Assembly (NCBI RefSeq): GCF_904849725.1
Contig: NC_058522.1
Span: forward strand, 433,161,529-433,225,528
From: Hordeum vulgare subsp. vulgare
Taxonomy: Eukaryota > Streptophyta > Magnoliopsida > Poales > Poaceae
Direction: 5' to 3'
Length of the DNA: 64,000 bases
Below are positions 23,025 to 34,006 of the stretch, one piece after another (the first letter of the stretch is position 1; every line of letters begins with the position of its first letter). Below the pieces are notes generated by a model. The model was not told where the DNA came from. It did no database searches and saw nothing but the letters and a program-made list of their open reading frames with translations. The position numbers and the translations under genes were made by a program.

Positions 23025-25948
23025 ATGACGCGCACCGCCACCATACGACCACCCCCCGCGCCGCCACCGGCCAGCGAACCCTACAACATCCCGCCAAGCC
23101 ACGACCTCCATGCCGAGCACCCGGCCCTCCTTCGCCTCCCCGAGGCGCGGGCCGCCGCCGCCACCCTCCGCCTCCCCAGGTGCGGGCCGCCGCCGCCGCG
23201 CTCCGGGCGGTGGATGGCCTCCGCCCGCCGCCCGACTCTCCGTTGCGCACCGGCGAGGACCTGATGGACTGGCTCGGCGCCTTCTTAGGGTTTCATAGGG
23301 ACAACATGCGGAACCAGCGCAAGCACCTGCTGCTCCTGCTGGCCAACGCGCAAATGCGGGTCTCCTCCTCCTCCGCGGGCTCGCCCGGCGCGCTCGACCC
23401 TCGCATCGCGCGCTCCCTCCGCGAGAAGCTCCTCGGCAACTACACCTCGTGGTGCAGCTTCGTCGGCTGCCCGCCCAACGTCTCTGCTAACGACGCCGAC
23501 ACTACCCGCGCCGACCTGCTCTTCACGGGGCTCAGCCTCCTTGTGTGGAGCGAGGCCGCCAACCTCCGCTTCCTGCCGGAGTGCCTCTGCTACATCTACC
23601 ACCACATGGCTCTGGAGCTGCATCGAATCCTCAAGGGCAGCGCCACCAGCCCCGCCGTGCTGGCGCGCGGGCGCGGCGACAACGCTGTCCTCACCCGCGT
23701 CATCACGCCCGTTTATAGCGTCATCCGCGCGGAGGCCGAGTCCAGCCGCAACGGCACCGCGCCGCACGCTGCCTGGCGGAACTACGATGACATCAACGAG
23801 TACTTTTGGCGAGGCGACGTGTTCGACCGCCTGGGATGGCCCATGGATCAGGCGCACTCGCATCACTTCTTCCGCATGCCGCCGGACACGGGCCACAGCC
23901 GCGTCCGCAAGATGGGATTCGTCGAGGTCCGGACATTCTGGAACGTTTACCGGAGCTTCGACAGGCTGTGGGTGATGCTGGTGCTCTACCTGCACGCCAC
24001 GGTGATCGTGGCATGGGATGAGCATGCTGCGACGTGGCCGTGGCAAAGTCTCAGGGCGCACCGTGGGGTGCAGGTGCACATGCTTTCCGTTTTCATCACC
24101 TGGGCTAGGCTCAACTTCCTGCAGACGCTGCTGGAGATTGGCACCCAGTTTCGCCGTGCCACCGGCTCCGGGGACAGGGACGGCCGAGTGCTTGCCGTGC
24201 GCATGGTGCTCAAGGCCATTGTGGCAGCAGGGTGGGACCTCGCATTTTCCCTGTTGTACAAGGGAATCTGGAACCAGAGGGACAGCGACCAGAGCTGGTC
24301 GCCGGCAACCCATGCACGAATCATGAGGTTTCTGTATGCGGCCGTGGCGGTGTTTGTGCTCCCAGCGCTCCTTTCCATGTTGCTCTTCATTTTCCCCTAC
24401 GTGCGGTGTGCATTGGAGAAGATAAGCTGGAAAACCTCTTACACTCTCAGCTGGTGGTTCCACAGCCGGGTCTACGTTGGCTGTGGGCTACGGCAGACCA
24501 ACACCTTCGATAGTGTGAAATACTCGGCCTTCTGGATACTTGTGCTTGCTGTCAAGTTCTCCTTCAGTTATTTCCTCCAGATCAGGCCACTTGTGACACC
24601 CACCAAAGAGATATATAGCCTGAGCACGGCCGCATATGTTTGGCACGAGCTGTTTATCCACAAGAATCCATTTGACGTGCTCTTATTGTGGTTACCCGTG
24701 GTTCTGATCTACCTCATGGACATACAGATCTGGTATGTCATCTTCTCTTCTCTGACGGGCGCATGGATGGGGCTTTTCATGCACCTGGGGGAGATCAGAG
24801 ACATGAACCAACTGCGGCTTCGGTTTCAGTTCTTTGCAAGTGCCATGTCATTTAACATCATGCTGGAGGAGCAGCACGAGAATGAACCCAAAAACTTTCT
24901 CGGTAGGCTTCGGAGTTTCCTGCGTTAGTTGCGGCTACGATATGGGCTCTTCTTATACCGATCCATCTCCCTTGAGTCAAATAAGGTGGAGGAGAGACGG
25001 TTTGGGCTTATTTGGAACGAGATAATCGCCAAGTTCCGGGAAGAGCACATCATAAGCGATCTTGAGGTGGAGCTTCTTCAGCTGCTACCTGCGCAACTAA
25101 ATGTGCGTGTAATCCGGTGGCCGTGCTTCTTGCTATCCAACGAGCTGCCCCTTGCACTTGCTCAGGCAAAGGAATTCAAAGGAGGATTTGATCGCACGCT
25201 GTGGAGGAAGATCTGCAAGAACGATTATCGCCGTTGTGCGGTTATTGAGGTATATGACACCACAAAGCACTTGCTGCCATAGATCATCGAGGACGAAACT
25301 GAGGATCGTGGCATCGTGACACGGTTGTTCCATGAATTCGATGGATCCATGGAAAGGGAGAGGTTCACGGCCGAGTATAACATGTCGGTGCTCCAAGATG
25401 TCCATGCTGAGCTCGTAGCTTTATTCAGCCTGCTGCTCAAGCCCAATAATGATATGTACGAGATTGTCAATGCGCTTCAGACTCTCTATGATGTTGCGGT
25501 TCGTGACTTCCGGGTCGAGAAAAGGAGCAGTGAGAGGCCTACCAAACTTCTTTTTCTGGACAATATCCTGCTGCCCGCTGCTGCTGAGGAGGGGAATGAC
25601 ACCTTCTACACGCAGGTGCGCCGGATGCACACCATCCTTACCTCAAGGGACCATATGATCCATGTCCCAAAGAACCTTGGAGCTCGCCAAAGGATTGCCT
25701 TCTTCAGCAACTCATTGTTCATGGACAAGCCACGAGCAACCAAGGTAGACAAGATGATGGCCTTCAGTGTCCTGACACCGTACTATGATGAAGAGGTCCT
25801 GTAGACCAGAGACCAGCTCTATAAGGAGAATGAAGATGGCATCTCGTTATTATACTATCTGCAGCAGATTTACCCCGATGAGTGGGACTTCTTTGTAGAG
25901 TGCATGAAGCGCGAGGGGATGTATAGCGAGGAGCAGAGGTTAAGACAT
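23025..25948 (+). pseudogene. Callose synthase (glucan synthase-like) pseudogene, 5' part
   Basis: Callose synthases make 1,3-beta-glucan from UDP-glucose at the plasma membrane. The frame opens at ATG 23025 and shifts at a tandem duplication (23129-23199). It then runs as one frame with three nonsense codons: TAG 24926-24928, TAG 25280-25282 (GAG expected) and TAG 25802-25804. Visible parts are the N-terminal cytosolic domain with a Tyr-Asn-Ile-Pro start motif, the FKS1-type domain (about 23240-23900), six hydrophobic segments (about 23960-24800), and the start of the glucan synthase domain, including an Ala-Phe-Phe-Ser-Asn-Ser-Leu-Phe block near 25690. It has no introns, matching the intron-poor CalS12/GSL5-like clade, an assignment made from memory. 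It is split at 25949 by a solo LTR, and its remainder is at 30914. Confidence 0.93.
23129..23199 (+). repeat. 36/35-bp tandem duplication causing a frameshift
   Basis: Unit 23129-23164 (36 bp) and unit 23165-23199 (35 bp) share GCCTCCCC and CGGGCCGCCGCCGCC. The one-base difference moves the callose synthase frame from the ATG 23025 frame to the next one. Confidence 0.8.
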
Positions 25949-25953
25949 CTCCG
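25949..25953. repeat. Target site duplication CTCCG, left copy
   Basis: CTCCG at 25949-25953 is repeated at 30909-30913. Removing the inserted DNA and one copy rejoins the callose synthase codons for His-Leu-Arg-Gln-Trp-Val in frame. Confidence 0.95.
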
Positions 25954-28900
25954 TGTCACGCCCAGATGTGACCCTATCCTCAATTTGGCATGAAGGCCTC
26001 GTCAGGGATAGAAGCGCATCTCGTCGTGTCGCAAGAATGGATATCATTACAAGTACATGTACTGAAAAGAAGAGGTATATAATAGAATTGGCTTACACTC
26101 GTCACAAGCTACATCAGAGTCACATCAGTACATTACATAAACATCAAGAGTAAGAGCAGGGTCCGACTACGGACGAAAAAAACGAGAAAAATGAGAACAA
26201 CGTCCATCCTTGCTATCCCAGGCTGCCGGCCTGGAACCCATCCTAGATCGATGATGAAGAAGAAGAAGAGGCAACTCCAAATGAACAATCAACGCGCTCA
26301 CGTCAAATAACCTTTACCTGTACCTGCAACTGGTGTTGTAGTAATCTGTGAGCCACAGGGGACTCAGCAATCTCATTTCCAAAGGTATCAAGACTAGCAA
26401 AGCTTAATGGGTGAGGCATGGTTAAGTGGTGAGGTTGCAGCAGCGGCTAAGCATATATTTGGTGGCTAACTTACGAGTACAAGAAATAAGAGGGGAAAGA
26501 TCTACGCATAACGGACGTGAACCACTGGTGATCAAATGAATGATCCTGAACACCTACCTACGTCACACATAACCCCACCGTGTCCTCGATCGGAGAAGGA
26601 ACTCACGAAAGAGACAATCACGGTTACGCACACAGTTGGCAAGTTTTAATTAAGTTAACTTCAAGTTATCTAGAACCAGTGTTAAACAAAGTTTCCACAT
26701 TGCCACGTAACCGCGGGCACGGCTTTCCGAAAGATTTAACCCTGCAGGGGTGCTCCAACTAGTCCATCACAAATTACCACAAGCCGCATAGAAATCCTCA
26801 ATCACGAAGCTCGCGATCTCGTCGGATTCCCTAGTGGAAAACCTGAACTCTGAGATTACCCAAAGCATCACCGGAATCCCGATGCACAAGATATCTCGTC
26901 AAAGGTAAAACTAATCCAGCAAGGCCACCCGACGTGTCGACGATCCCGATAGGAGTCGCGTACCTCGTTCTCAGGACACGATGGATAAGCGACGCGTACA
27001 AGTGCCAAACCTCGAGTTACCTCACGGTGGCCCCGCACAGTGCTCTGTTTTGGACCAACACTCATGAGGAGCACTGGCCCGGGGGTTGGTTAAAATAGTC
27101 CGCGGGTGCCGACGGGTCCCTATGCAATTTTATTCGATGATTAGGCAAAAGTAGTACCAATGTTGGGCCTTGCCAGACCAGCTTTAATCTAAAACGAATT
27201 ATCAAGGGGGTCCCCATAACAACCCCGATCGTGTTAGGAGCGCTCAATTATGGAACATAACACCGGTAGCCGGTAACTAAAAGGGGCAAAGGTGGAACAA
27301 AACACCAGGCTAGAAAGGCCGAGCCTTCCACCTTTACCAGGTATATAGGTGCATTAAATTAAATAGCATTTAAATATGGTGATATAACAAGGAACCCATG
27401 TTTTCACATGGAAGCATCTGCACCTGCATCTAGCAACGCTAACAACAAGGTTAAGCAAGCAGTAACATAGCCAATCAGTGGTTTGCTAGGTTGAACAGGT
27501 TGAAGGTTTCATGGCATTGTTGAGAGGCTGATATTTAACAAGTGGTAGGCAATGAGACATAATCGATAGCATCGGGATAACTAGCATGGCAATGATAGTA
27601 ATGGTATCTAGGGAAATGATCATCTTGCGTGAGATCCCGCTTGGAAGAAGAATGCCTCCGTGAAGCAGACGAACCGACGTAGTCGAACGGGTCCTCACAT
27701 CCGACACGCTTGAGAAACTCTATCGAGATGGGGAAACCGGAAACAAGCATCAACACACGATATTCACCACACGATGCACAACACATATGATGCATGAGCT
27801 ACTGAATACATGCAAGTCACGGCATGACAAATCACACAATCACACCTACACATTAAGTGAAGTTCAATATGCACGAGTTGCATATTGACGAAACTCCACG
27901 TTAATTATTTAGTTCACTCCCGGTTATCTACACGGCAATATTAATGTTGTCAAACATGCAAGAGGTGAAGCGGAAATTGAACTACCTATCTAGACATTTT
28001 AAGTGAGGTCGGAAATGACATATAGCACCTCCGAAACGACTTCACATGTTAATTTACAATTCTGTCCAGATCTGAATTAACACCTTTAATTGGTTGTTAA
28101 ACAGCAAAAAAAATAGGTTCACGTGATTCTACGCGTCAAGGCAAGCAATCTACACATTAAGAACATCTCCAACGGAGCTACTGATCAAAAGTTACAAGCA
28201 TCGCAAGATATGATGGCATGAATGCAATATGTGTGCAACGGCGGTCACAAGCACTTCAAAACATATATCATGCAAGAGAAAATGAAACTACACGAGATTC
28301 TAAGCAAGTTTCATGTAGGACACGATCAAATCGGAGCTACGGTTCAAAAACTACGAGCAAAACAAGAAAACACTACAATCTGCCAAAATCAGCCACATAG
28401 CACTTTCTACGCCTCACAACTTCGGCTACCCAACTCCGATAAACTCAAGCAAGGCACGACATGAAAGAGGGCAAGACGCAATACTACAAACAACTAACAA
28501 CAACTAGCATGGCAGCAAGGATCACTAGAGGTAGAGGTCACAAAAGGGCATCTCACACACAATTTCAGACTTAGTGAAAATAACACCTCCTGAAAGTGCA
28601 GTTTTCAGCCTGAAGCTATATTAACAGCAGCAAAACCTATAGCTACAGGACTCCAAATGGCATGAAACTTAACAGCATGCTAGAGAAATATAAGGGGTAC
28701 AACTAACTCCATTGGACCAACCCCAAAAGAGCTACAGATCACAAGCTAGAAGCAAAACAAAATAGCAACAAAACAATAACAGATTCCAGACTTAGAAATA
28801 TCTCAGCACGTCCAAAACAACACTATTTCTAGCAACTCGAGGGCAAGCAAACAACACCTAAACATGCATTTCTATTGCAACTAAAAATACCAGGAGCTAA

Positions 28901-30908
28901 ACAAAACATCCAAGATCAACTCCCTAGTTGACAACTAATTCAAACGAGGCACGGAATAAATTCTACGAATTTAACAAAAGGGCAACATAGCAAAATATCT
29001 CGCGAACTAACTTGCTCAAAAGCTAAAACTAATTGCACAGAAAAATCCATGGAATTTTTCTACCCCGGAAACATATAAAATATGTGGGGTTTGCAACACA
29101 AAATAATGCCACACAATAATGCGGGAAGATGACCTATTCACGAGAAAATAAACTACCGGCAAATCCCTACACGCAAAAATACAATTGACCCCTCTAAAAA
29201 GCGTAGAAATATGGTCCCTAAAACATGGACATTTCTATCATGGCATTCGAGCAATTGAAACACGCGCGAAAATAATTACCGGTCGCTCCCCTATTGGGAC
29301 AGCACGCTAAACAAAGTATTTGGCACGTTAAACTAACTCAGATAAATATGCAAGTTGTAAAATCGCGTTCTACTCGCAAAACTACCCCAAAACGATATAA
29401 AGATCACCTCGATCCGACTAACGGAACAAAAGTTACGGGCGTTTTAAATTCTAATATATTTCTGAAACGAATATTATCAGAATATTAGAAAATCCTAATC
29501 GGGCCGAATCTGGTGGGCGCTGGACAACTAAATCCCGCACGAGCGGCAAATAGGGGGGAATCTGGGCCTCACCTTGGGCCAATGGGCCAGGAGAGGAGGC
29601 GGGCTGGAGGCGGACCGAGGAAGCTGCTAGCCACCTGGGACTCGGGGCGAGGCAGAGGGAGGCCCAAGCGCTGCCTGCTGCTGGGCCGGGGCGCTGGCCC
29701 ACGCGGCCAGGGCGAGGCCGAGCCGACCTGGGCTCGAAGGGAGGCGGCCCAGGAGCGGTTCCACCGCGGTGCTCGTCCCACCTCGAGCAGATCTCGACCG
29801 GGGACCGAGATGAGACGGCGGCTGTCGCTGGAGCTCACTAGCCGGCGCGATGCTCAGGGAAGAAGACCGGGACGGGCCGGCGACTGGCCAGATCCGGATC
29901 CTTCGGTGGGGGCGCCGCGGGAGCTGCCCGGCTTGGATCCGGCGGGGCAACGAATCGGCGAGGACGAGGCTCCCGGGAGGAGGACGGCCATGGCGGCGGC
30001 TTGAGTTGCAGGCCACGGCGGCGGGGCTGGTCGGCAGCGACTGCTGCTGGCCGGTGGCGGGGCACGGCTCCGGGGCGAGGCGGGACTCCAGCCCGGCGGC
30101 GAGCGGGAGGAATCCGGCGGGGCTGGCTCGGGCAGGAGGAGCTCGGGCTGCGGGGAGAGAACGGGGCGGCGGCGGCGGCCGGATGGGCCTGCCCGGGCCC
30201 GATCTGGGCTCGGCGGGCCCGCGGCGGCTGGTGGGTGGAGGTGCTGCGGGGGGAGAGAGAGGGGGCGCGGCGGCTAGGGTTTCGGGCGTGGAAAACGAGG
30301 CAAGATTAGGGGGATGCTGTCTAAATGTGATGGTGGGGTATATATAGACAAACGGGAGGGCTCGGTTAACCGGAATTTCGTTCCGGATCCAACCGCGGGG
30401 TCGGATTCGGACGATTCCGAACGCGGGAATGGGTACGCGGCCGTGTAGAGGGGATATCCGGAGACGAGAGGGAGAACGGGCGGCACGGCACGAATTTTAA
30501 AACACCGACAGACGTCCGACGAATAACCAAAGACGGTGCCGCTACGGGCGACCGTTCGGGTACCAGACGGTCTCCGATCGCGACGAAATTCGACAAGCGG
30601 CCTAGCTATATCTAATCGCGATCGCGTGCCGAGTTTCACCACGATTAGAGAAAGTTTAAAACGCGTTTTTAAAAACAGGGTTTCGACGGTGCCGCGGGCA
30701 CGTGCGTGTGCGGTCAGGCTCGGGACGACCGACGATGATAACCGGCAACTAACAACGGGTGCAAGTTTGAAAACGGGCGGCAACGGAGATGCCGATGCAA
30801 TGCAGATGATGCACATAATGCGATGATGATGCGACAAATAAAATAAATCACATGGCGAAAACGGAAAGAGAGGGGAATCTTCTGGAACGTCGGCATCGGG
30901 CTGTCACA
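25954..30908 (-). mobile_element. Solo LTR, 4,955 bp, Sukkula-type large LTR
   Basis: The ends are TGTCACGCCC on the left and GGGCTGTCACA on the right, with TG...CA termini and the CTCCG target duplication. The left 25-30 bp resemble, as I remember it, the outward IRAP primer site for barley Sukkula LTRs (GTCACGCCC...GACCCTATC). The size also fits Sukkula's ~5 kb LTR. Minus orientation is inferred: reading from 30908, a TATATATA box lies at 30346-30339, followed by a CT-rich then GC-rich region (about 30300 to 29500) and a long AT-rich tail. There is no internal domain or second LTR, so it arose by LTR-LTR recombination. GC-rich ORFs up to 187 aa are not genes. Confidence 0.82.
30339..30346 (-). 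promoter_or_regulatory. Candidate LTR promoter TATA box
   Basis: TATATATA lies about 560 bp inside the presumed 5' end of the solo LTR, read on the minus strand, and is followed by a CT-rich leader. If active it would transcribe leftward, antisense to the 5' part of the callose synthase pseudogene. Confidence 0.45.
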
Positions 30909-30913
30909 CTCCG
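30909..30913. repeat. Target site duplication CTCCG, right copy
   Basis: This is the partner of 25949-25953. Callose synthase coding sequence resumes at once on its right. Confidence 0.95.
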
Positions 30914-31957
30914 GCAGTGGGTCTCGTACAGGGGACAGACGCTCTCCCGCACCGTGAGGGGGATGATGTATTACTATGAAGCTCTCAAGATGCTGACTTT
31001 TCTTGAATCTGCATCTGACCAGCAACAGAGGCCGATGATCTCCGAATCCGCGTCTGAACATCCTACATTGATTACTCGATCGAAGAAGAATTGTTCAACA
31101 CTAGATCTGGCTTCTACTTCCTCTAGCAGCGCATCTTCTTCACGTGCACCAGCAGCACTGAGCAGAGCAGGCAGTGGTGCTGGGGTGAGCTCCTTGTTTC
31201 AAGGTAGCGATTATCGGACCGCCCCTCTTATGAAATACACTTATGTGGTTGCATGCCAGCTTTATGGTCGGCAGAAAGCTAGAAATGACCCCCGTGCTGT
31301 TGAGATACTGGAGCTGATGAAGAAGTACGAGGCACTGCGTGTCGCTTATGTTGATGAAAAACGCTCAGACGCCGCAGGTGCAAGTGAAATAGAGTACTTC
31401 TCCGTCCTTCTGAAGTACGACCAACTGGTCCACAGGGAGGTTGAGATTTATCGGGTTAAGCTTCCTGGACTGATGAAGCTTGGTGAAGGTAAACCGGAGA
31501 ACCAGAACCATGTGCTCATCTTCACAAGGGGCGATGCGGTTCAGACCATCGACATGAACCAAGACAACTACTTTTAAGAAGCTCTCAAGATGAGAGACCT
31601 GCTCGAGGAGTTCAATCCTTATCGCCCGTCAGCTCGCAAGCCAAATATCCTTGGAGTTTGGGAGCATGTGTTCACCGGTTCTGTCTCTTCCCTGGCCTGG
31701 TTTATGTCTGCCCAAGAAACATGCTTCGTCACTCTGAGTTAGCGTATCCTTGCCAACCTACTCAAGGTTAGGATGCATTACAGCCACCCCGATGTATTTG
31801 ATCGTCTTTGGTTCTTGGGCCGAGGTGGTATTAGTAAAGCATCCAAGGTGATCAACATCAGCGAGGATATATTTGCTGGATTCAACTGTGCTCTCCATCG
31901 AGGCAACGTGACACACCATGAATACATCCAGGTTGGTAAAGGAAGGGATGTGGGGCT
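30914..31957 (+). pseudogene. Callose synthase pseudogene, 3' part (truncated)
   Basis: It continues the glucan synthase domain. It has the Arg-Gly-Gln-Thr-Leu-Ser-Arg-Thr-Val-Arg-Gly block at 30930-30960, an Arg-Val-Ala-Tyr-Val-Asp-Glu block near 31340 and an Asn-Gln-Asn-His...Arg-Gly-Asp-Ala block near 31500-31535. A Glu-His-Val-Phe-Thr-Gly-Ser block follows near 31660, then a Gly-Arg-Gly-Gly-Ile-Ser-Lys block near 31815. Lesions are TAA 31575-31577 (GAA expected) and TAG 31740-31742. Similarity stops inside a conserved segment at about 31957 and continues as unrelated DNA, so roughly the last 450 residues, including the C-terminal membrane helices, are missing. With the 5' part, about 1,325 of the ~1,780 residues usual for the family are represented. 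Confidence 0.92.
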
Positions 31958-31976
31958 CAAAGTTGTTGGAGATGCG
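31958..31976 (+). repeat. 19-bp direct repeat, right copy
   Basis: Identical to 22965-22983. It lies at the exact point where callose synthase homology ends. Confidence 0.8.
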
Positions 31977-32419
31977 CGTCGTGGAGGATCTTCCGTCATT
32001 GCACCGCCCATCACGCCACCCATCGCCTCTTTGTTCCATCATAGCCGGTCGTCTTCATCTGACTCCTCAATGAGCTCGATGCCCAACCCCACATGCCCCA
32101 ACCCCCGCTCCATCCCACACGACACCGACCGTCGGGTCGACCGTCTGCCCCCGCGCTGCGCCGCCTGAACCCTATCCCCGCCCCGCCGTGCTACAGGAAC
32201 CCTATCCCCACCCCGTGGCGCCGCACTGTGCCCCACAAGCAGCTGAGGGATGGAGAAGGGGCCGCCGGGGTCATCATCACTCGACTTTGCTCACTACGGC
32301 AAGCCTGCGTCTCTCCAGTATGTTTTCTTGCCCATCTTCCTCCCGTCGTCACCAGTTAGTTGCAAAACAGCTGTAAGACCTCAATTCTTTTCCACGTCTC
32401 TGCGTACTAGAGCATCAAA
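31977..32419. other. Unassigned GC-rich stretch
   Basis: C-rich, with overlapping ORFs of 60-131 aa on both strands. ATG 32250 opens a 114-aa ORF whose first 23 residues look like a possible first exon, but I do not recognise it. Confidence 0.4.
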
Positions 32420-32580
32420 TTTTGTTGTCCTGTTGCTGCGGACCTTGTGGACATCTTTGAGGTGTTTTTACCTCAGCTTCTTGTACCCAGACCTCAGACC
32501 CCTTGAACGAGGAGGCAGCAAGAATGCATATCTACTCCAAAAGGGCGCATATTTGTGCCTGCATCACGGGCTTCGAGCGT
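32420..32580 (+). pseudogene. Ubiquitin-conjugating enzyme E2 fragment
   Basis: In the frame starting at 32438 the residues Ala-Asp-Leu-Val-Asp-Ile-Phe-Glu-Val-Phe-Leu-Pro-Gln-Leu-Leu match the C-terminal helix region of plant UBC4/5/6-type E2 enzymes. After a frame change the Tyr-Pro and Ser-Asp-Pro-Leu-Asn-Glu-Glu-Ala-Ala motif follows near 32483-32520. The catalytic cysteine domain is not present. It is a short, frame-shifted gene fragment in the same orientation as the callose synthase copy. Confidence 0.6.
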
Positions 32581-34001
32581 GGGGATTGTCCTAGGTAGTA
32601 AGCCGATCATATCCCTCAAAAAAAGGTAGTAGTTCGATCACTATTGCGTAAGGCTGGTAATCCCTGCTAGATAACTGTGGTCTCTTATGCGGTACATATC
32701 CCTATGAATGTGGACGTTCCGCATAAGAGGACCGGGCGCATCTGCTCTATTGAATATTTTTGCCCTTCTGCAATATGTAAATCTACTGCTAGCTTTATAT
32801 TATTTTTTTTGTTTGTTAACTGAAGTATATTAACATGCTTGTGTTTTTGGCAGAGAAAGTAGAAGAACATAGCTTTATCTGAGAAGGAAGCTGGTTTCAC
32901 ATGTATTCTATCAAATTCTTGCCTAGCATTTTTTACTCCATCTTTCTTATCTATTAGTCAAAGTTGGATATCTTTCACATGATATAATCACAAGTAACCC
33001 TATGATATTTGATACAGGTATGTAGCAAGAGCACTTGGACAATAGTTCATTATCTCTCTGAATTTCCCGTCCTATATGTATCTGTTCCTGAGGAACAAAG
33101 CATCCTGGTTCTGAGTTTCCATGGTTCAGGTAAAATATAAAGATAGCTAAAGTTGCCGCAAGAGCTCATTCCAGATTAAATCTACGGGAAAAACTTGTGA
33201 ACTGGTGATATTGTCGACTGGTTGGCATTCTTTCCCTTCCTTTTAAGCTGATTTTTTGCAGTTCATGTAATTGTTAAACTTTCTAGATCAAAATCTCAGA
33301 AATACCCAGTATGTTTTTTTGTTATGTTTTTCTGCTGAAAACACAACACTGAGCCAAGTAGAGTTCCGAAAGAGGTTGTATAGAGTTGTCCATGAGAGCT
33401 TTGGCATGTGCACTGTTGCATACCGAGCCGCCGATGGAATGTGTGCTAATTGTTTTAGTGATAATCGTAGTTCATTATTAGACACAAGGAATTGATTTTT
33501 TATTACGGGATACACAATGACACCTGCAAGTGGCCACAAGTACGGGAATATTCTATTGATTATTTGAAGGTGAGAATAATGGATATGCATCACCAATTCA
33601 CCGTGGGCACACGTCTGGTAATCTTTTTCCTTTGCACAATATAAATCTTGTTCAACTTCATAGACCATTGGATATATGGTTGATGTATATTTTTGTCACA
33701 AGCTTGTGAAAGTGGATACCCGTTTATTTAAGTTTTAGGTTATGTTCATATGTTTCCTTTGCCACACAAATAAATGAACCTGAGTTGTAATGTAGCACCA
33801 AAACTTTTACTCCGGTGCTTTCTTTTAGATTGAGGATATGTCCATTTTTGTTGTATACACCATTCTCTTCCTTTTATTTCAATATTTTTAGAACTTACAC
33901 ATGTATTTTGAATATTTTGTGAAACCGGATCCGTGTGCACACATCCATGACAGCGGAGGATACGAAGAACCCACCGGCATTGAGGCAGCTCGTGCATGGC
34001 C
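32581..34001. other. AT-rich stretch without recognised gene
   Basis: It has low coding potential and the look of intron or gene-fragment DNA. A possible 3' splice-like TTTTTTGCAG occurs near 33253. A hairpin with 11-bp arms lies at 32682-32729. A 126-aa minus-strand ORF at 33288-33668 shows no domain I recognise. The final ~60 bp before 34002 continue after the Angela-type insertion at 42819. Confidence 0.45.
32682..32729. repeat. Inverted repeat with 11-bp arms
   Basis: CTCTTATGCGG (32682-32692) and its reverse complement (32719-32729) flank a 26-nt loop. It could form a hairpin or be the end of a small transposon, but no target duplication is seen. Confidence 0.5.
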
Positions 34002-34006
34002 TCAAG
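34002..34006. repeat. Target site duplication TCAAG, left copy
   Basis: TCAAG is repeated at 42814-42818 on the other side of the element. Confidence 0.95.

Noticed and set aside
23285..24463. 392-aa minus-strand ORF
   Set aside because: Antisense shadow of the GC-rich callose synthase coding sequence.
29451..30837. ORFs of 75-187 aa on both strands in a GC-rich region
   Set aside because: They overlap in all frames, have low-complexity Arg/Pro/Gly/Ala composition and lie inside the solo LTR. GC bias explains them.
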